Shown here: one piece after another, positions 53,989 to 63,406 of the stretch
How positions within the stretch are numbered: the stretch's first letter is position 1
How the letters are laid out: every line of letters starts with the position of its first letter
DNA from: an uncultured Desulfosoma sp.
Lineage (GTDB): Bacteria > Desulfobacterota > Syntrophobacteria > Syntrophobacterales > DSM-9756
Assembly: GCA_937960435.1 (NCBI GenBank)
Contig: CALGPN010000003.1
Span: 1-64,000 of the forward strand
DNA length: 64,000 bases
Direction: 5' to 3'
Notes under the pieces: model-generated
What the model was told of the DNA's origin: nothing
What the model saw: only the letters and a program-made list of their open reading frames with translations
Databases searched by the model: none
Translations under genes and position numbers: made by a program

Positions 53989-54108
53989 AAAAAGGAGGTG
54001 AGAACTATCGAAATTATTGGAGCGGGAAAAAAACCTTGATTTTTTGAAGCCGAAGGCGGCGGATCATTGCCCGAAAGCACAAACGGACATTTGAAAGGAG
54101 AAGAAAAG

Positions 54109-55158
54109 ATGAAGCGATTTTTCTACGCCATGACGGCTCTTTGCATCCTCGCTGCCGCACAGGCACCCGTAAACGCCTCGGCGCGGGATTACATCTACAT
54201 CGTGGGATCGTCTACCGTGTATCCATTTTCCACCACGGTGGCCGAACAATTCGGGAAAGCCTACGGTTTTAAGACCCCCAAGGTGGAATCTACGGGGACC
54301 GGAGGCGGCTTTAAGCTCTTTTGTGCCGGGGTTGGGGTGGAGCATCCCGACATCAGCAATGCCTCCCGCGCCATCAAGAAATCGGAATTGGAAACCTGCG
54401 CCCAGAACGGGGTCAAAGAGATCGTGGAGGTGAAGATCGGTTTCGACGGCATCGTCCTGGCCAATAGCAAGAAAGCCCCTGTGATGCAGCTGTCCCGCAA
54501 GGATATTTTCATGGCCTTGGCCTCGGAAATTCCCGATCCCAAAGGCGGCGCAGGAATGGTCAAAAACCCCTTTAAGACATGGAAGGACGTCAATCCTGCC
54601 CTTCCCGATGTAAAAATCGAAGTGCTCGGGCCTCCTCCTACGTCCGGGACCCGCGATGCTTTCTTGGAACTTGCCATGGAGGAAGGGGCTTTGGAGATCG
54701 CGTCGTTGAAGGACCTTAAGAAGACCGACGAGAAAGCCTTTAAGAAAGTGGCGCACAGCATTCGAGAAGACGGCGCATGGATCGACGCCGGCGAAAACGA
54801 CAACCTCATTGTGCAGAAGCTTTTGACCAATCCCAATGCCGTGGGCGTTTTCGGGTTCAGCTTCCTCGACCAAAATACGGACAAGATCCAAGGGGCTGCG
54901 GTGAACGGCACAACCCCGACTTTCGAAACCATTGCCGCCCAGAAATACCCCCTTTCCAGGCCTCTTTTCTTCTACGTCAAGAAGGCTCACGTGGGGAGCA
55001 TCCCGGGAATTCCGGAGTTCGTCAAGGAATTTACCGAGGACAAAGCGTGGGGCCCTCAGGGCTACCTGGCCGACAAGGGCCTGATCCCGCTGCCGGATGC
55101 GGAACGAGCTTCCGTGCGTGACGCGGCTCGCGCGATGAAGCTGCTCAGCATGCCATAA
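54109..55158 (+). CDS. pstS: Phosphate-binding protein PstS
   Basis: 349 residues. Signal peptide 1-24 (ending near NASA). Phosphate-binding motifs are IVGSSTVYPFSTTVAEQF, ESTGTGGGFKLFCAG, SNASRAIKKSE and GPPPTSGTRDAFLEL. The start follows AAAGGAG by eight bases. It sits third in the operon, between permeases and ATPase, unlike the pstS-first order of E. coli. There is no lipobox Cys, so it should be free in the periplasm. Confidence 0.95.
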   Translation: MKRFFYAMTALCILAAAQAPVNASARDYIYIVGSSTVYPFSTTVAEQFGKAYGFKTPKVESTGTGGGFKLFCAGVGVEHPDISNASRAIKKSELETCAQNGVKEIVEVKIGFDGIVLANSKKAPVMQLSRKDIFMALASEIPDPKGGAGMVKNPFKTWKDVNPALPDVKIEVLGPPPTSGTRDAFLELAMEEGALEIASLKDLKKTDEKAFKKVAHSIREDGAWIDAGENDNLIVQKLLTNPNAVGVFGFSFLDQNTDKIQGAAVNGTTPTFETIAAQKYPLSRPLFFYVKKAHVGSIPGIPEFVKEFTEDKAWGPQGYLADKGLIPLPDAERASVRDAARAMKLLSMP

Positions 55159-55184
55159 ACTTCGTTTCGAAAATGGTTGGAAAA

Positions 55185-55209
55185 GGGCGCCCCGCTTTGT
55201 GGGGCGCCC
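55185..55209 (+). promoter_or_regulatory. Hairpin between pstS and pstB
   Basis: A perfect 9-bp stem GGGCGCCCC/GGGGCGCCC with loop GCTTTGT lies 27 bases after the pstS stop. No T run follows, so it is more likely an RNA-stabilising or partial-attenuation element that raises PstS over PstB. Confidence 0.5.
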
Positions 55210-55230
55210 GGCGAAACCTGTGCAACTGAA

Positions 55231-56148
55231 ATGGTATTGAGTAAGATGATGGATGCCTTCGTGAGTGCCAAAAGCCTTAAAGGCCCGGGAAAGCCGACAC
55301 AGGGGGATCGTTCCGTGGCGGGGCTCGAGAACAAGAGCGGCATGGAATCGCAAGGGCTTGGCGGGAAAACCGTCGGGGATGTGCATGTGGCCGACCCTCG
55401 CATGACGTGTCGTCACGTGAACGTCTTTTATGGGGACAAGCAGGCCATTCGGGATGTGTCCATCGACATCGGCCGAAACGAGGTGTTGGCCATGATCGGA
55501 CCTTCCGGATGCGGCAAGTCCACCTTTTTGCGTTGTTTGAACCGCATGAACGATACCATCGAAGGATGCCGTGTGACCGGAACCATCACCCTGGACGGAC
55601 AGGACATCTACGACCCTTCTTTGGATGTGGTGCTGCTGCGCGCTCAGGTGGGCATGGTGTTCCAGAAACCCAACCCGTTTCCCAAGTCCATTTACGAAAA
55701 TGTGGCCTACGGCCCGAAAATCCACGGTTTGGCCCAAAGCCGGGATGAACTGGACGAAATCGTGGAAACGTCCCTTCGGAAAGCCGGACTTTGGGAGGAA
55801 GTGAAAGATCGCTTGCAACAGTCCGGGACAGGCCTCTCCGGCGGTCAACAGCAGAGGCTGTGCATCGCTCGGGCCATCGCCGTCAACCCTGAAGTGATCC
55901 TGATGGATGAGCCGTGTTCCGCTCTGGACCCCATTGCCACGGGGCGCATCGAGGACCTGATTCACGAGCTGCGCGAGCAGTACAGCATTGTTATTGTGAC
56001 GCATTCCATGCAACAGGCGGCCCGAGTGTCCCAGAGGACGGCTTTTTTCCACATGGGCGACCTCATCGAGGTGGGACCCACCGACCGCATCTTCACCCGA
56101 CCGCGCCACAAATTGACGGAAGACTACATCACGGGGCGATTTGGTTAG
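55231..56148 (+). CDS. pstB: Phosphate ABC transporter ATP-binding protein PstB
   Basis: 305 residues from ATG 55231 (55246 and 55249 also possible). About 57 residues of low conservation precede the ATPase core. It then shows Walker [12 protein letters not shown] (near residue 90), Q-loop [14 protein letters not shown], signature [16 protein letters not shown], Walker [14 protein letters not shown] and the His switch VTHSM. It powers phosphate import. The end overlaps the livF end by 20 bases on the opposite strand. Confidence 0.95.
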   Translation: MVLSKMMDAFVSAKSLKGPGKPTQGDRSVAGLENKSGMESQGLGGKTVGDVHVADPRMTCRHVNVFYGDKQAIRDVSIDIGRNEVLAMIGPSGCGKSTFLRCLNRMNDTIEGCRVTGTITLDGQDIYDPSLDVVLLRAQVGMVFQKPNPFPKSIYENVAYGPKIHGLAQSRDELDEIVETSLRKAGLWEEVKDRLQQSGTGLSGGQQQRLCIARAIAVNPEVILMDEPCSALDPIATGRIEDLIHELREQYSIVIVTHSMQQAARVSQRTAFFHMGDLIEVGPTDRIFTRPRHKLTEDYITGRFG

Positions 56149-56890
56149 CTTCCTCGGAGTTGCCGAACAGGATCTGAACGGCGTGATGGTTTCGAAGGAT
56201 TTCGGGACCGGGGCCGCTCAACGTGACACACCCGTCCTCGATGAGAAAAGCCACATCGGCGACCCGCAGGATCCGACGCACATGCTGCCCGGCGAGGAGA
56301 AGGGTCAGACCACTTTTTCGAAGTTTTTGAAAGGCACTGCAGAAGCGCCGAACGACTTTAGGGCTGAGTCCGAGGAAAGGGTCGTCGAGAAGAAGAAGGC
56401 GGGCTCCGGCCATCAGACCCCGTCCTAGGGTGACCATGCGCTTTTCGCCGCCGCTCAAGGCGCCGGCTCTCTGCCGCTTTTTTTCTTCCAGTTCCGGAAA
56501 CAAACAGAATACCAACCGCATGCGGTCTTCAATGCGACTTCGACGAAGATAGCCCCCCACCTCCAGATTTTCCAAAACGGACATTTCCGGAAAAACGCTC
56601 ATTCCCTCAGGAACATAGACCATGCCCAGCCGCACGATGTCGGCGACGTCCAAGGCTTCGGTATGCACTCCGTCGTAAAGAATTTCCCCTTGAACCGGTC
56701 GGATGATGCCGGCCACGGCCTTGAGGATGGTGGTTTTTCCCGCGCCGTTGGGACCGACCATGGCGACGATTTGGTGCGGCCATACCGTAAAGGACACGTC
56801 CTGGAGCACGGGCGTCAGTCCGATGGAGGCACACAGATGTCGAACGTCGAGCAAAGGACAGTCCTTTTCGAGAGCGCCCATGGGCTTCAA
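56129..56890 (-). CDS. livF: Branched-chain amino acid-type ABC transporter ATPase LivF
   Basis: 253 residues with Walker [17 protein letters not shown], signature [17 protein letters not shown] and Walker [16 protein letters not shown]. The Walker B has Asp-Asp-Pro where Asp-Glu-Pro is usual: the catalytic Glu is replaced, which should slow hydrolysis at that site. It pairs with LivG, whose stop it overlaps (ATGA). The substrate may be an amino acid, amide or other small acid. Confidence 0.92.
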   Translation of the reverse strand: MKPMGALEKDCPLLDVRHLCASIGLTPVLQDVSFTVWPHQIVAMVGPNGAGKTTILKAVAGIIRPVQGEILYDGVHTEALDVADIVRLGMVYVPEGMSVFPEMSVLENLEVGGYLRRSRIEDRMRLVFCLFPELEEKKRQRAGALSGGEKRMVTLGRGLMAGARLLLLDDPFLGLSPKVVRRFCSAFQKLRKSGLTLLLAGQHVRRILRVADVAFLIEDGCVTLSGPGPEILRNHHAVQILFGNSEEANQIAP

Positions 56891-57636
56891 ACCTCTTCCG
56901 CCGGCTCCCGCTCGCCCAAATACGCTGACAAGACCTCCGGGTGGTGCAGCACTTCCTGCGGGGAACCTTCCACGATTTTTTCCCCCTGATCCAGAGCCAC
57001 CAGCCGGTGGGAGACGCGGGCCGTCAGGTTCAGGAAATGATCCACTAGCAGGATCGTCATGCCCCGATCCCTCAGGGAAAGGACCAGCTGGGCGGCTTGA
57101 TTGACCGCGTGGGGGCTGAGTCCCGCAGCGATTTCATCCAAAAGGAGCAACGTGGGATGCGTGGCCAAAGCCCGGGCCACTTCCAGCCGCCTTTGTTCGG
57201 AGAGGGTGAGTTCTTTTCCCGGCGTGTGCCGTTTGTCATGAAGACCGACCAGGTCCAACAACGCCGCCGCTTCAGAAGCTTTCGAAAGAACGCCGTCACT
57301 ACGCGCAAAGTTTTTTCCAAACCACAGGCCGATCAGGACATTTTCCTCGGCACTCATGTCCGGGAAGGGCCGCGCAATCTGAAACGTGCGGGCAATGCCC
57401 GCTCGGCAGACCTTGTACGGGGGCCAACCTGTGATGGGGCGGCCGAGAAAAATCACATCCCCTGCAGAGGCTTGAACGAGGCCGGAAATGACGTTGAAAA
57501 GGGTCGTTTTCCCAGCACCGTTAGGGCCGATCAAACTCACGATTTCGCCTTCATGCACCGAAAAGCTCACGTCTTTGAGAATGGTCCGGGGCCCGAAGCG
57601 AACGGTGAGGTGATGGATTTCCAAGATGCGCTTCAT
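56887..57636 (-). CDS. livG: Branched-chain amino acid-type ABC transporter ATPase LivG
   Basis: 249 residues with Walker [17 protein letters not shown], the RTFQIARPF Q-loop, the degenerate signature LTLSEQRRLEVARALA, and Walker B LLLLDEIAAGLSP with the catalytic Glu. The LSEQRR signature is usual in LivG relatives. ATG 57636 overlaps the livM stop by four bases. Confidence 0.93.
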   Translation of the reverse strand: MKRILEIHHLTVRFGPRTILKDVSFSVHEGEIVSLIGPNGAGKTTLFNVISGLVQASAGDVIFLGRPITGWPPYKVCRAGIARTFQIARPFPDMSAEENVLIGLWFGKNFARSDGVLSKASEAAALLDLVGLHDKRHTPGKELTLSEQRRLEVARALATHPTLLLLDEIAAGLSPHAVNQAAQLVLSLRDRGMTILLVDHFLNLTARVSHRLVALDQGEKIVEGSPQEVLHHPEVLSAYLGEREPAEEV

Positions 57637-58583
57637 TTCTTCCTCAATCCCAAGCCTTTCGGGAAAAAGAGGACGGAGGCCACAATGACCAGGCCGTAGA
57701 CGGCGGCATGGCCGGCGGGCAACACGGGATGAAGCACCAGTTGATCCAAGGGATAGAGAACGAGGGCTCCGAGGGCGGGACCGAACCACCGGAAGCGCCC
57801 CCCAAGAATGGAGAGCACCAAAGGCATGGCGGACAAATGAGTGCTGAAGACGACCGGCGGTTCCACGAAACCGTGCAGGTGGGCGTAGAGTCCGCCGCAT
57901 AACCCGGTAAGGAGAGCGCTCAGCGTCATGACGCTCCACCGCACAGGATACACCGGGACTCCCAAGACCCCGGCCGCCTGTTCGTCTTCCCGGATGGAAC
58001 GAAGCGCCCAGCCCCAACGGGAATGGATGGCCTTGAAATGAACCCATGTGCCGGCAAGAAGCACGACCAAGAGGGCGTAGTATTGGGCGGTCAGATCTCC
58101 GCCGAAGTCGACGGTCACCCGTCCCATATGGACCAGGGGCAAAGGCCGGATCCCCACAAAGCCCAGAGACCCGTAGGTGACGGATTCCCAGTTGTCGGCG
58201 ATGACCTTGGGGATTTCTACGGCGGCGAGAGACACCAGGGCAAAGGTGGCGCCACGAAGATTTCGAAACACCGCGGCGCAGACGGCGCCGTAGACCCCCG
58301 CGGCCAAAGCGGCCGTCGTGAGTGTGACGGCCGGGTTTCCCGACCCGTAATGATCCATGAGAGCGGCTCCGTAGGCGCCGAGGCCGAAGTATGCGGCATG
58401 GCCCAGGGAAATGAGGCCGCTTAACGCGGTGAGATTCCATGCCATGGCCACGGTGGCGTAAAGAAACGCCATGGTGAAGACGCGGCACACCCATTGAGGA
58501 TGGGCCGTCACCAAAGGCCAGAGCGCCAGAACCAAGATCACTGCCCAGAAGATCAGAAACGATGGAATCGGCTTTTTTTTCAA
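57633..58583 (-). CDS. livM: Branched-chain amino acid-type ABC transporter permease LivM
   Basis: 316 residues with about nine membrane helices and the LivM marks AMAWNLTALSGLISLGHAAY and SRWGWALRSIREDEQAAGVL. The proposed TTG 58583 overlaps the livH stop as TTGA and gives a short basic N-terminus (KKKPIPS) before the first helix. GTG 58631 is an alternative. Confidence 0.9.
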   Translation of the reverse strand: MKKKPIPSFLIFWAVILVLALWPLVTAHPQWVCRVFTMAFLYATVAMAWNLTALSGLISLGHAAYFGLGAYGAALMDHYGSGNPAVTLTTAALAAGVYGAVCAAVFRNLRGATFALVSLAAVEIPKVIADNWESVTYGSLGFVGIRPLPLVHMGRVTVDFGGDLTAQYYALLVVLLAGTWVHFKAIHSRWGWALRSIREDEQAAGVLGVPVYPVRWSVMTLSALLTGLCGGLYAHLHGFVEPPVVFSTHLSAMPLVLSILGGRFRWFGPALGALVLYPLDQLVLHPVLPAGHAAVYGLVIVASVLFFPKGLGLRKK

Positions 58584-59449
58584 AGTTCCGGGGCCGACCT
58601 TCTCCCCATAAGCAATCCGTGTGGTTTCCACAGCAGCAGCATAATAAGAATTAAGGCACTGACCAGTTCGCGCCAATTGGTCCCCAGGACCAACGCGGCC
58701 CCCGATTCCAAAGCCGCCAGAACACACGCGCCGAAAAGCAGACTCCGAATGTGCCCGACGCCGGCAAAAATCGTGATCACCACGGCAATCAGGGTCGCTT
58801 CGAGCCCCCCCGCCGGGTGAAGATAGGCCAGGCGCCCAAACAGAGGCCCCGCGAGGCCGATGAGGATTCCGCCGATGGCGAAAGCCACTCCTTTCATTCG
58901 CTTTACATGGATGCCCGCCAGTCGTGCCGCCTCCCGCTCCTGAATGGTCGCTCGCAGTGCCTTGCCCAGGAAGGTTCGGTGCAACATCAAGAAGACGGCG
59001 GCCGTCGCTCCCGCGGAAAGGGCGAAGGTCCAAAGATGGGTTTCCGTGACATAGGCCCCCCGAAAAGGCGAAAATACGGCGCCTCCGGAGGTCGGTATCA
59101 AGCGGTAGTCGGCGCTGAAAAAAAACAACATGACGTTCTGGGCGATCAGAGCCATGCCGAAAGTGATGACCAAGGAGTTCAGCTCGAAAGGTTCTCCCAC
59201 TCTTTTAAGCACCTGATGGACCATGACGAGAAGAACGGTCAGAAACAGCATGCACACGGGCAGCGTCATCCAAAAGGCCCAGCCCCAAGCTTTCATGAGG
59301 CCGTAAGCCAAGTAACCACTGAGGACGATGAGTTCCCCGTGAGCTAAGTTGAATGCGTGGGTGACCCCGAAAATCAGGGAGAACCCCAGAGTTGTCAAAG
59401 CGTAAAAAAAACCTAGGGAAAGCACGCCGATAAGAAATTGAGCCCACAT
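58580..59449 (-). CDS. livH: Branched-chain amino acid-type ABC transporter permease LivH
   Basis: 289 residues with about eight membrane helices. The motifs FSLIFGVTHAFNLAHGELIVLSG (split here as GVTHAFNLAHGE) and IQEREAARLAGIHVKRMK are typical of LivH. It follows livK at 19 bases and forms the membrane channel with LivM. Confidence 0.92.
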   Translation of the reverse strand: MWAQFLIGVLSLGFFYALTTLGFSLIFGVTHAFNLAHGELIVLSGYLAYGLMKAWGWAFWMTLPVCMLFLTVLLVMVHQVLKRVGEPFELNSLVITFGMALIAQNVMLFFFSADYRLIPTSGGAVFSPFRGAYVTETHLWTFALSAGATAAVFLMLHRTFLGKALRATIQEREAARLAGIHVKRMKGVAFAIGGILIGLAGPLFGRLAYLHPAGGLEATLIAVVITIFAGVGHIRSLLFGACVLAALESGAALVLGTNWRELVSALILIMLLLWKPHGLLMGRRSAPEL

Positions 59450-59468
59450 GATCCGTTCGTCCGCGGCG

Positions 59469-60671
59469 TCAGTTCGTCGGTGCGGTCATGGGAATCCACG
59501 TGCCTTGGGCGCGGTCTGGAGGATAGATGGGCACGAGGCGGCCGTTTTGGATCTGGACCACCACCTGCCGATAGTGACGTGGGTCTCCCTTGGCGTCGAA
59601 TTGGACGCGTCCCAGGGGCAGCGTCAGATCCATCGCCCTCAAGGCTTCCGCAATATGAGGGCCGTCCAGGGGATCGCCCCGGTCGGCGACGGCCCGCAGG
59701 GCCTCAAGAAGTACCTTGGCCGACGTGTAGCCGTGCATGACCGTGGAGGTGGGCTCGCGCCTGTATCTGGCGCGGAAGGTCTCTAAAAAACGAAGGGATT
59801 GCTCTTCGGTTCCCGGATAAGGAAAATCCGGATGCCACGCGCTCATACCCATCAAGTTTTCCGCCGCCCGCCCCATCTGCTGGATGAATTCGGGGTATGC
59901 CAGGCCCCATGGACCCACATAGGCCGTCAGGGGAACGTTCTGTTCCCGAATCTGCCGAACCAGGATCAGGTGATCCGGAAAAAACCCGGCGCTGATAAGG
60001 ACCTCTGCCTGAAGGGATCGCATCTTTAGAAGAAAAGGGCTGAAATCCGGGGTGCCGGGCCGAAACTTTTCCACAAGAGACACTTCGACCCCCGAACGCC
60101 GAAGACACTGGAAAAGAATCTGGGAAAATTCCGTGGCTCCTGGTGTGGCGGCGTGGAGAATGGCTGCTTTTTTGCCTGGGAACGTTTCAGGAAGGAATCG
60201 GCACAGGGGTTCCGTGACCCCGTCCAGATGGGAGATCCGGAAAAAGAAGGGATTTTTCCCTTCCAGAGTCAGGTCTCTTTGCAGACTTGCCGAAGCCACA
60301 TAGGGGATTTGGGCTTTCAGGGCCAACTGGCTGATGGGACCCACGAGCGAGTCCACGTACCCGCCCGTCAGAGCCGTCACCTTTTCCCGGTAAATCAGGT
60401 CCTGGGCTTGATTGACGGCGGTTTCCGGCTGGCTTTGATCGTCCCGAGAAAGCAGCTGGACGGGATGCCCCGCAACGCCGCCGGCCTGATTGCATTCTTC
60501 CACGGCGTATTCGATGCCGCTGAGGATCTCCTGGCCGTGATTGGCAAGCTTTCCCGTCAAGGGGTTGATGGCCCCCAACCGAACCGGAGCCGCGGGATAC
60601 CCCCCATGGGCAAAACCCGCCACAAGGGTCCATGTGAAAATGAACTGAAGAAAGAGCCTCGCGAAACGCAT
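59469..60671 (-). CDS. livK: ABC transporter substrate-binding protein LivK type
   Basis: 400 residues. Signal peptide 1-23 is followed by the type I periplasmic-binding fold (VRLGAINPLTGKLANHGQEI, GVAGHPVQLLSRDDQ, VTALTGGYVDSL, ILHAATPGATEFS). ATG 60671 has a strong GGAGGAGGGGG site; no lipobox. It decides the substrate, which cannot be read from sequence. The neighbouring acyl-CoA ligase suggests an organic acid as an alternative to amino acids. Confidence 0.92.
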   Translation of the reverse strand: MRFARLFLQFIFTWTLVAGFAHGGYPAAPVRLGAINPLTGKLANHGQEILSGIEYAVEECNQAGGVAGHPVQLLSRDDQSQPETAVNQAQDLIYREKVTALTGGYVDSLVGPISQLALKAQIPYVASASLQRDLTLEGKNPFFFRISHLDGVTEPLCRFLPETFPGKKAAILHAATPGATEFSQILFQCLRRSGVEVSLVEKFRPGTPDFSPFLLKMRSLQAEVLISAGFFPDHLILVRQIREQNVPLTAYVGPWGLAYPEFIQQMGRAAENLMGMSAWHPDFPYPGTEEQSLRFLETFRARYRREPTSTVMHGYTSAKVLLEALRAVADRGDPLDGPHIAEALRAMDLTLPLGRVQFDAKGDPRHYRQVVVQIQNGRLVPIYPPDRAQGTWIPMTAPTN

Positions 60672-60737
60672 CGTCCCCCTCCTCCCATTCTCTCTCGGGC
60701 GGCATCCCCGGGCCGTTGTCGGCGCTGGATGCACTCC

Positions 60738-60766
60738 ACCATATGCCATGGGGCCGGAAGGGGCAA
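60738..60766 (-). promoter_or_regulatory. Predicted promoter of the liv operon
   Basis: On the complement strand TTGCCC (60761-60766), 17-base spacer and TATGGT (60738-60743), about 67 bases before livK. Confidence 0.5.
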
Positions 60767-60790
60767 GACGGTTCATGAACCCTCCGGGGC

Positions 60791-61636
60791 TCAGCCGTCC
60801 ACCTCGAGCACGTAGCCCACGGGAGCGAAAGCGAAACGAGACCCGAATTCGGCGGACAACCTGACGATGGGCGCCTGCCCCGTGCAATGACTCACGGCGA
60901 GAATCTGGACATCGAATCGCTTGAGGGCCTCGATGGTTTTGTCCAGTTGGGCCGCAGGCGAAAAGCCCAGATGCGTCCCGCCGAGCACGGCGTAAACACG
61001 GCTTTCCCCGCTTCGGTTCGTGAGGTGATCCAGGATGTTGATCAAACCCGCATGGGCGCATCCCAGCAGGACCACAAGACCTTTGGGGGTCTTGAGGGCA
61101 AGGGAATAGTCATCGCGGAACGGATCCGGGGTCCAGTCCCCGTTGGAGCGGACGACAAACTTGGGATCGCCTGTTTCAAAATCCGTTCGCCGGGGCACCT
61201 CTCCGGAAAGAAACACATCGGGCGCGATTTCCGCAAAACTTTCCACCCACTGAAACTGAGCGCCCCGGGTCACCAAGTAGGCTTCCTTCCAGGGCAGGCC
61301 GATGGACACGGGCCTTTCCACAGGGCCCATGAGCATGTAGCGGAACCGTTCCAAAAGGACGTCCGGGTGAGCCACCACCGGGCAAGGGCCGCGCACGCCG
61401 AGAAAAGCCAACATCCCACCGGTGTGGTCGAAGTGCCCGTGGCTCAGCACGAGTTTATCCACTTTGGAGAGGTCTTTTTTGAGCCGCAGCGAGTTTTGAA
61501 CCAGACCGAATCCCTGGCCGGTATCAAAAAGGAGCACAGATTCCGGGGTTTCCACGTAAGCGGCAAAGCCGTGTTCTCCGATGAGTCCCGGCACCGGTAC
61601 GGTGTTTTCACACAAAACGGTGATCTTGTACCCCAT
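60791..61636 (-). CDS. MBL-fold metal-dependent hydrolase (COG1237 type)
   Basis: 281 residues with the metallo-beta-lactamase signature SHGHFDHTGG (near residue 66-75), a later GCAHAG metal ligand and a GGTHLG/SHCTG C-terminus. This matches the COG1237 group, which includes the archaeal enzyme making ribofuranosylaminobenzene phosphate for methanopterin. That reaction is not implied here. It lies leftward, between the acyl-CoA ligase and livK. Confidence 0.87.
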   Translation of the reverse strand: MGYKITVLCENTVPVPGLIGEHGFAAYVETPESVLLFDTGQGFGLVQNSLRLKKDLSKVDKLVLSHGHFDHTGGMLAFLGVRGPCPVVAHPDVLLERFRYMLMGPVERPVSIGLPWKEAYLVTRGAQFQWVESFAEIAPDVFLSGEVPRRTDFETGDPKFVVRSNGDWTPDPFRDDYSLALKTPKGLVVLLGCAHAGLINILDHLTNRSGESRVYAVLGGTHLGFSPAAQLDKTIEALKRFDVQILAVSHCTGQAPIVRLSAEFGSRFAFAPVGYVLEVDG

Positions 61637-61698
61637 GGCCTACTCCTTTCGTGGATGAGAGACCTTCTCGACGCATGAGATCCAATCTGGCGGAGTCT

Positions 61699-61748
61699 AA
61701 CCCAAACGGATGAGGCGGCATAGAGTCCATGCCGCCTCATCGTTGGGT
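61699..61748 (-). terminator. Strong hairpin after the acyl-CoA ligase gene
   Basis: A 13-bp perfect stem (61709-61721 with 61729-61741) and a further AACCCAA/TTGGGTT pair outside it form a long hairpin 25 bases past the ligase stop. The T run is poor, so termination is probable rather than certain. Confidence 0.6.
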
Positions 61749-61765
61749 TATTGGTTTTCAGGAGA

Positions 61766-63406
61766 TTACTTCCTGAGCATGCGTCGCAGCAACTTTCCGG
61801 TAGGTGTTCTGGGGAGGGAATCCACGTATTCCACCAGACGCGGCAGCTTGTAGACGGCAATGTGCTGTTTGAGGAATTCCTTCAGTTCTTCAAAGAAGGC
61901 GTCCCCTCCTTCATAACCCGGTTTCAGCACGATGAACGCTTTGGTCACCTGACCTTTTTCCGGATCGGGGACACCGATGACCCCTACGTCCGCCACGGCG
62001 GGATGCTTGAGGATGGCTTCTTCCACTTCCGCAGGCCCGATGCGGTAACCCGAGCTCTTGATCATGTCGTCTTCGCGCGACACAAAGAAGATGTTGCCGT
62101 CCTCGCGCATGTAAACGGCGTCGCCCATCTGGTTCCAGCCGTTCTTGACCCCCTTTTGCTGGGATTTGAGGAGCCGCTCCCCGTCCACATAAGGCTTCCA
62201 GTACAGGGTGCCCGAAGGTCCCTTGATGATCATGCTGCCCACTTCGTTGGGCTTGCAGTCGTTCCACTCAGAATCCACGACGCGCACCAGTACGCCGGGC
62301 AGGGCCTTGCCGATGCTATTGGGCACGGGCTCGGGGTTCAGGGTGTTGGAGGTCAGCAGGTGCAGCATTTCGGTGCCGCCCAAGCCTTCCCAGATGGGCT
62401 GCCCCGTGAGTTTGATCCAGCCCTCCAGAGTTTCGGCGCCCAGGGCGTCACCGCCGGAGGTGCACAAACGGACGCTGCTGAAATCGTATTTCTTGAAGTC
62501 GGGGAATTTCATCAAAGCTCGATAGGCCGTCGGAAGCCCCGTGAGCACCGTGATCTTGTGCTTTTGGATAAGTTCCATCATGTCGGCCGGGGCGAATTTA
62601 GGCAGGAGGGAGATCCCCGCGCCGCCTTCGAACGGGATCAGCGTGAACGTGCCGAAGCCTGCGGCAAAGGACACCGGAGCAGCGCCGCCCAAAATGTCCC
62701 CGGGTTTAAGATTGTAGACGTATTTGTTGACCAGCCTGGATTCGATGATCACAGGCCGGACGAAATGGACACAGCCTTTGGGCATGCCCGTAGTTCCCGA
62801 CGTGTAGAGAATGACCCCGATGTCGTTGGCCTTGAGCATGGTCGCTTGAAGGTCGGGGGAGCCTTGCTGGAGCATTTCCTCGTAAACCAAATGCCCTTGG
62901 GCTTTCACTTCATCCGGATTGCCCCCGATGACGATGACCTTCGTCCCGTATTCGAAATCCTGTTTGGCTTCTTCCACGGGGCCCATGAGCGGCGCGTTGA
63001 CCACGAAGAATTTCATTTCGGCGTTGTTGACGACGAAGGCCACCTCCTCCTTGGACCACAAGGGAGAGGTGGGAATCGGGATGGCCCCGATCTTTTCGAT
63101 GGCAAAGATGGTGACGAGAGCTTGCGGCGAATTGACCAAGCGGATGCCGATGCGGTCTTGAGGTTCCACACCGGCGGCTTTGAGGGCGTTGCCGAACTTG
63201 TTCACCATTTGCTGGAGCTGGGCGTATGTGAACTCCTTGTCCATAAACTTGATGGCAATGTTGTTCCCCCGCCCTTCCCGCACATGCCTGTCGAGCAAAT
63301 AATCGGCCAGGTTCAGTTCCATGGGGGTGTCGGCAAATTCGTCCGGCACGATGTATTCGGGCCACATGTCTTTGGGGGGGAGATAGTTTTCCGGTATTTT
63401 CGCCAT
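61766..63406 (-). CDS. AMP-dependent aryl/acyl-CoA ligase (benzoate-CoA ligase family)
   Basis: 546 residues. Adenylation motifs are VILYTSGTTGMPKGCVHF, the WEGLGGTEM active site, YMREDGNIFFVSREDDMI hinge and the catalytic Lys near the end in PRTPTGKLLRRML. It is close in pattern to benzoate, 2-aminobenzoate and cyclohexene-carboxylate CoA ligases. It makes acyl-CoA, AMP and PPi. ATG 63406 is set by AAGGAGG seven bases upstream. Substrate unresolved. Confidence 0.9.
   Translation of the reverse strand: MAKIPENYLPPKDMWPEYIVPDEFADTPMELNLADYLLDRHVREGRGNNIAIKFMDKEFTYAQLQQMVNKFGNALKAAGVEPQDRIGIRLVNSPQALVTIFAIEKIGAIPIPTSPLWSKEEVAFVVNNAEMKFFVVNAPLMGPVEEAKQDFEYGTKVIVIGGNPDEVKAQGHLVYEEMLQQGSPDLQATMLKANDIGVILYTSGTTGMPKGCVHFVRPVIIESRLVNKYVYNLKPGDILGGAAPVSFAAGFGTFTLIPFEGGAGISLLPKFAPADMMELIQKHKITVLTGLPTAYRALMKFPDFKKYDFSSVRLCTSGGDALGAETLEGWIKLTGQPIWEGLGGTEMLHLLTSNTLNPEPVPNSIGKALPGVLVRVVDSEWNDCKPNEVGSMIIKGPSGTLYWKPYVDGERLLKSQQKGVKNGWNQMGDAVYMREDGNIFFVSREDDMIKSSGYRIGPAEVEEAILKHPAVADVGVIGVPDPEKGQVTKAFIVLKPGYEGGDAFFEELKEFLKQHIAVYKLPRLVEYVDSLPRTPTGKLLRRMLRK

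Noticed and set aside
54064-56109. A 681-codon open frame antisense to pstS and pstB
   Set aside because: It mirrors real genes on the other strand, has His/Arg/Gly-rich composition and no domain. The same holds for long antisense frames opposite hppA (26406-28238), proB (14472-16280), fdhA (4870-6513) and serA (20444-22003).
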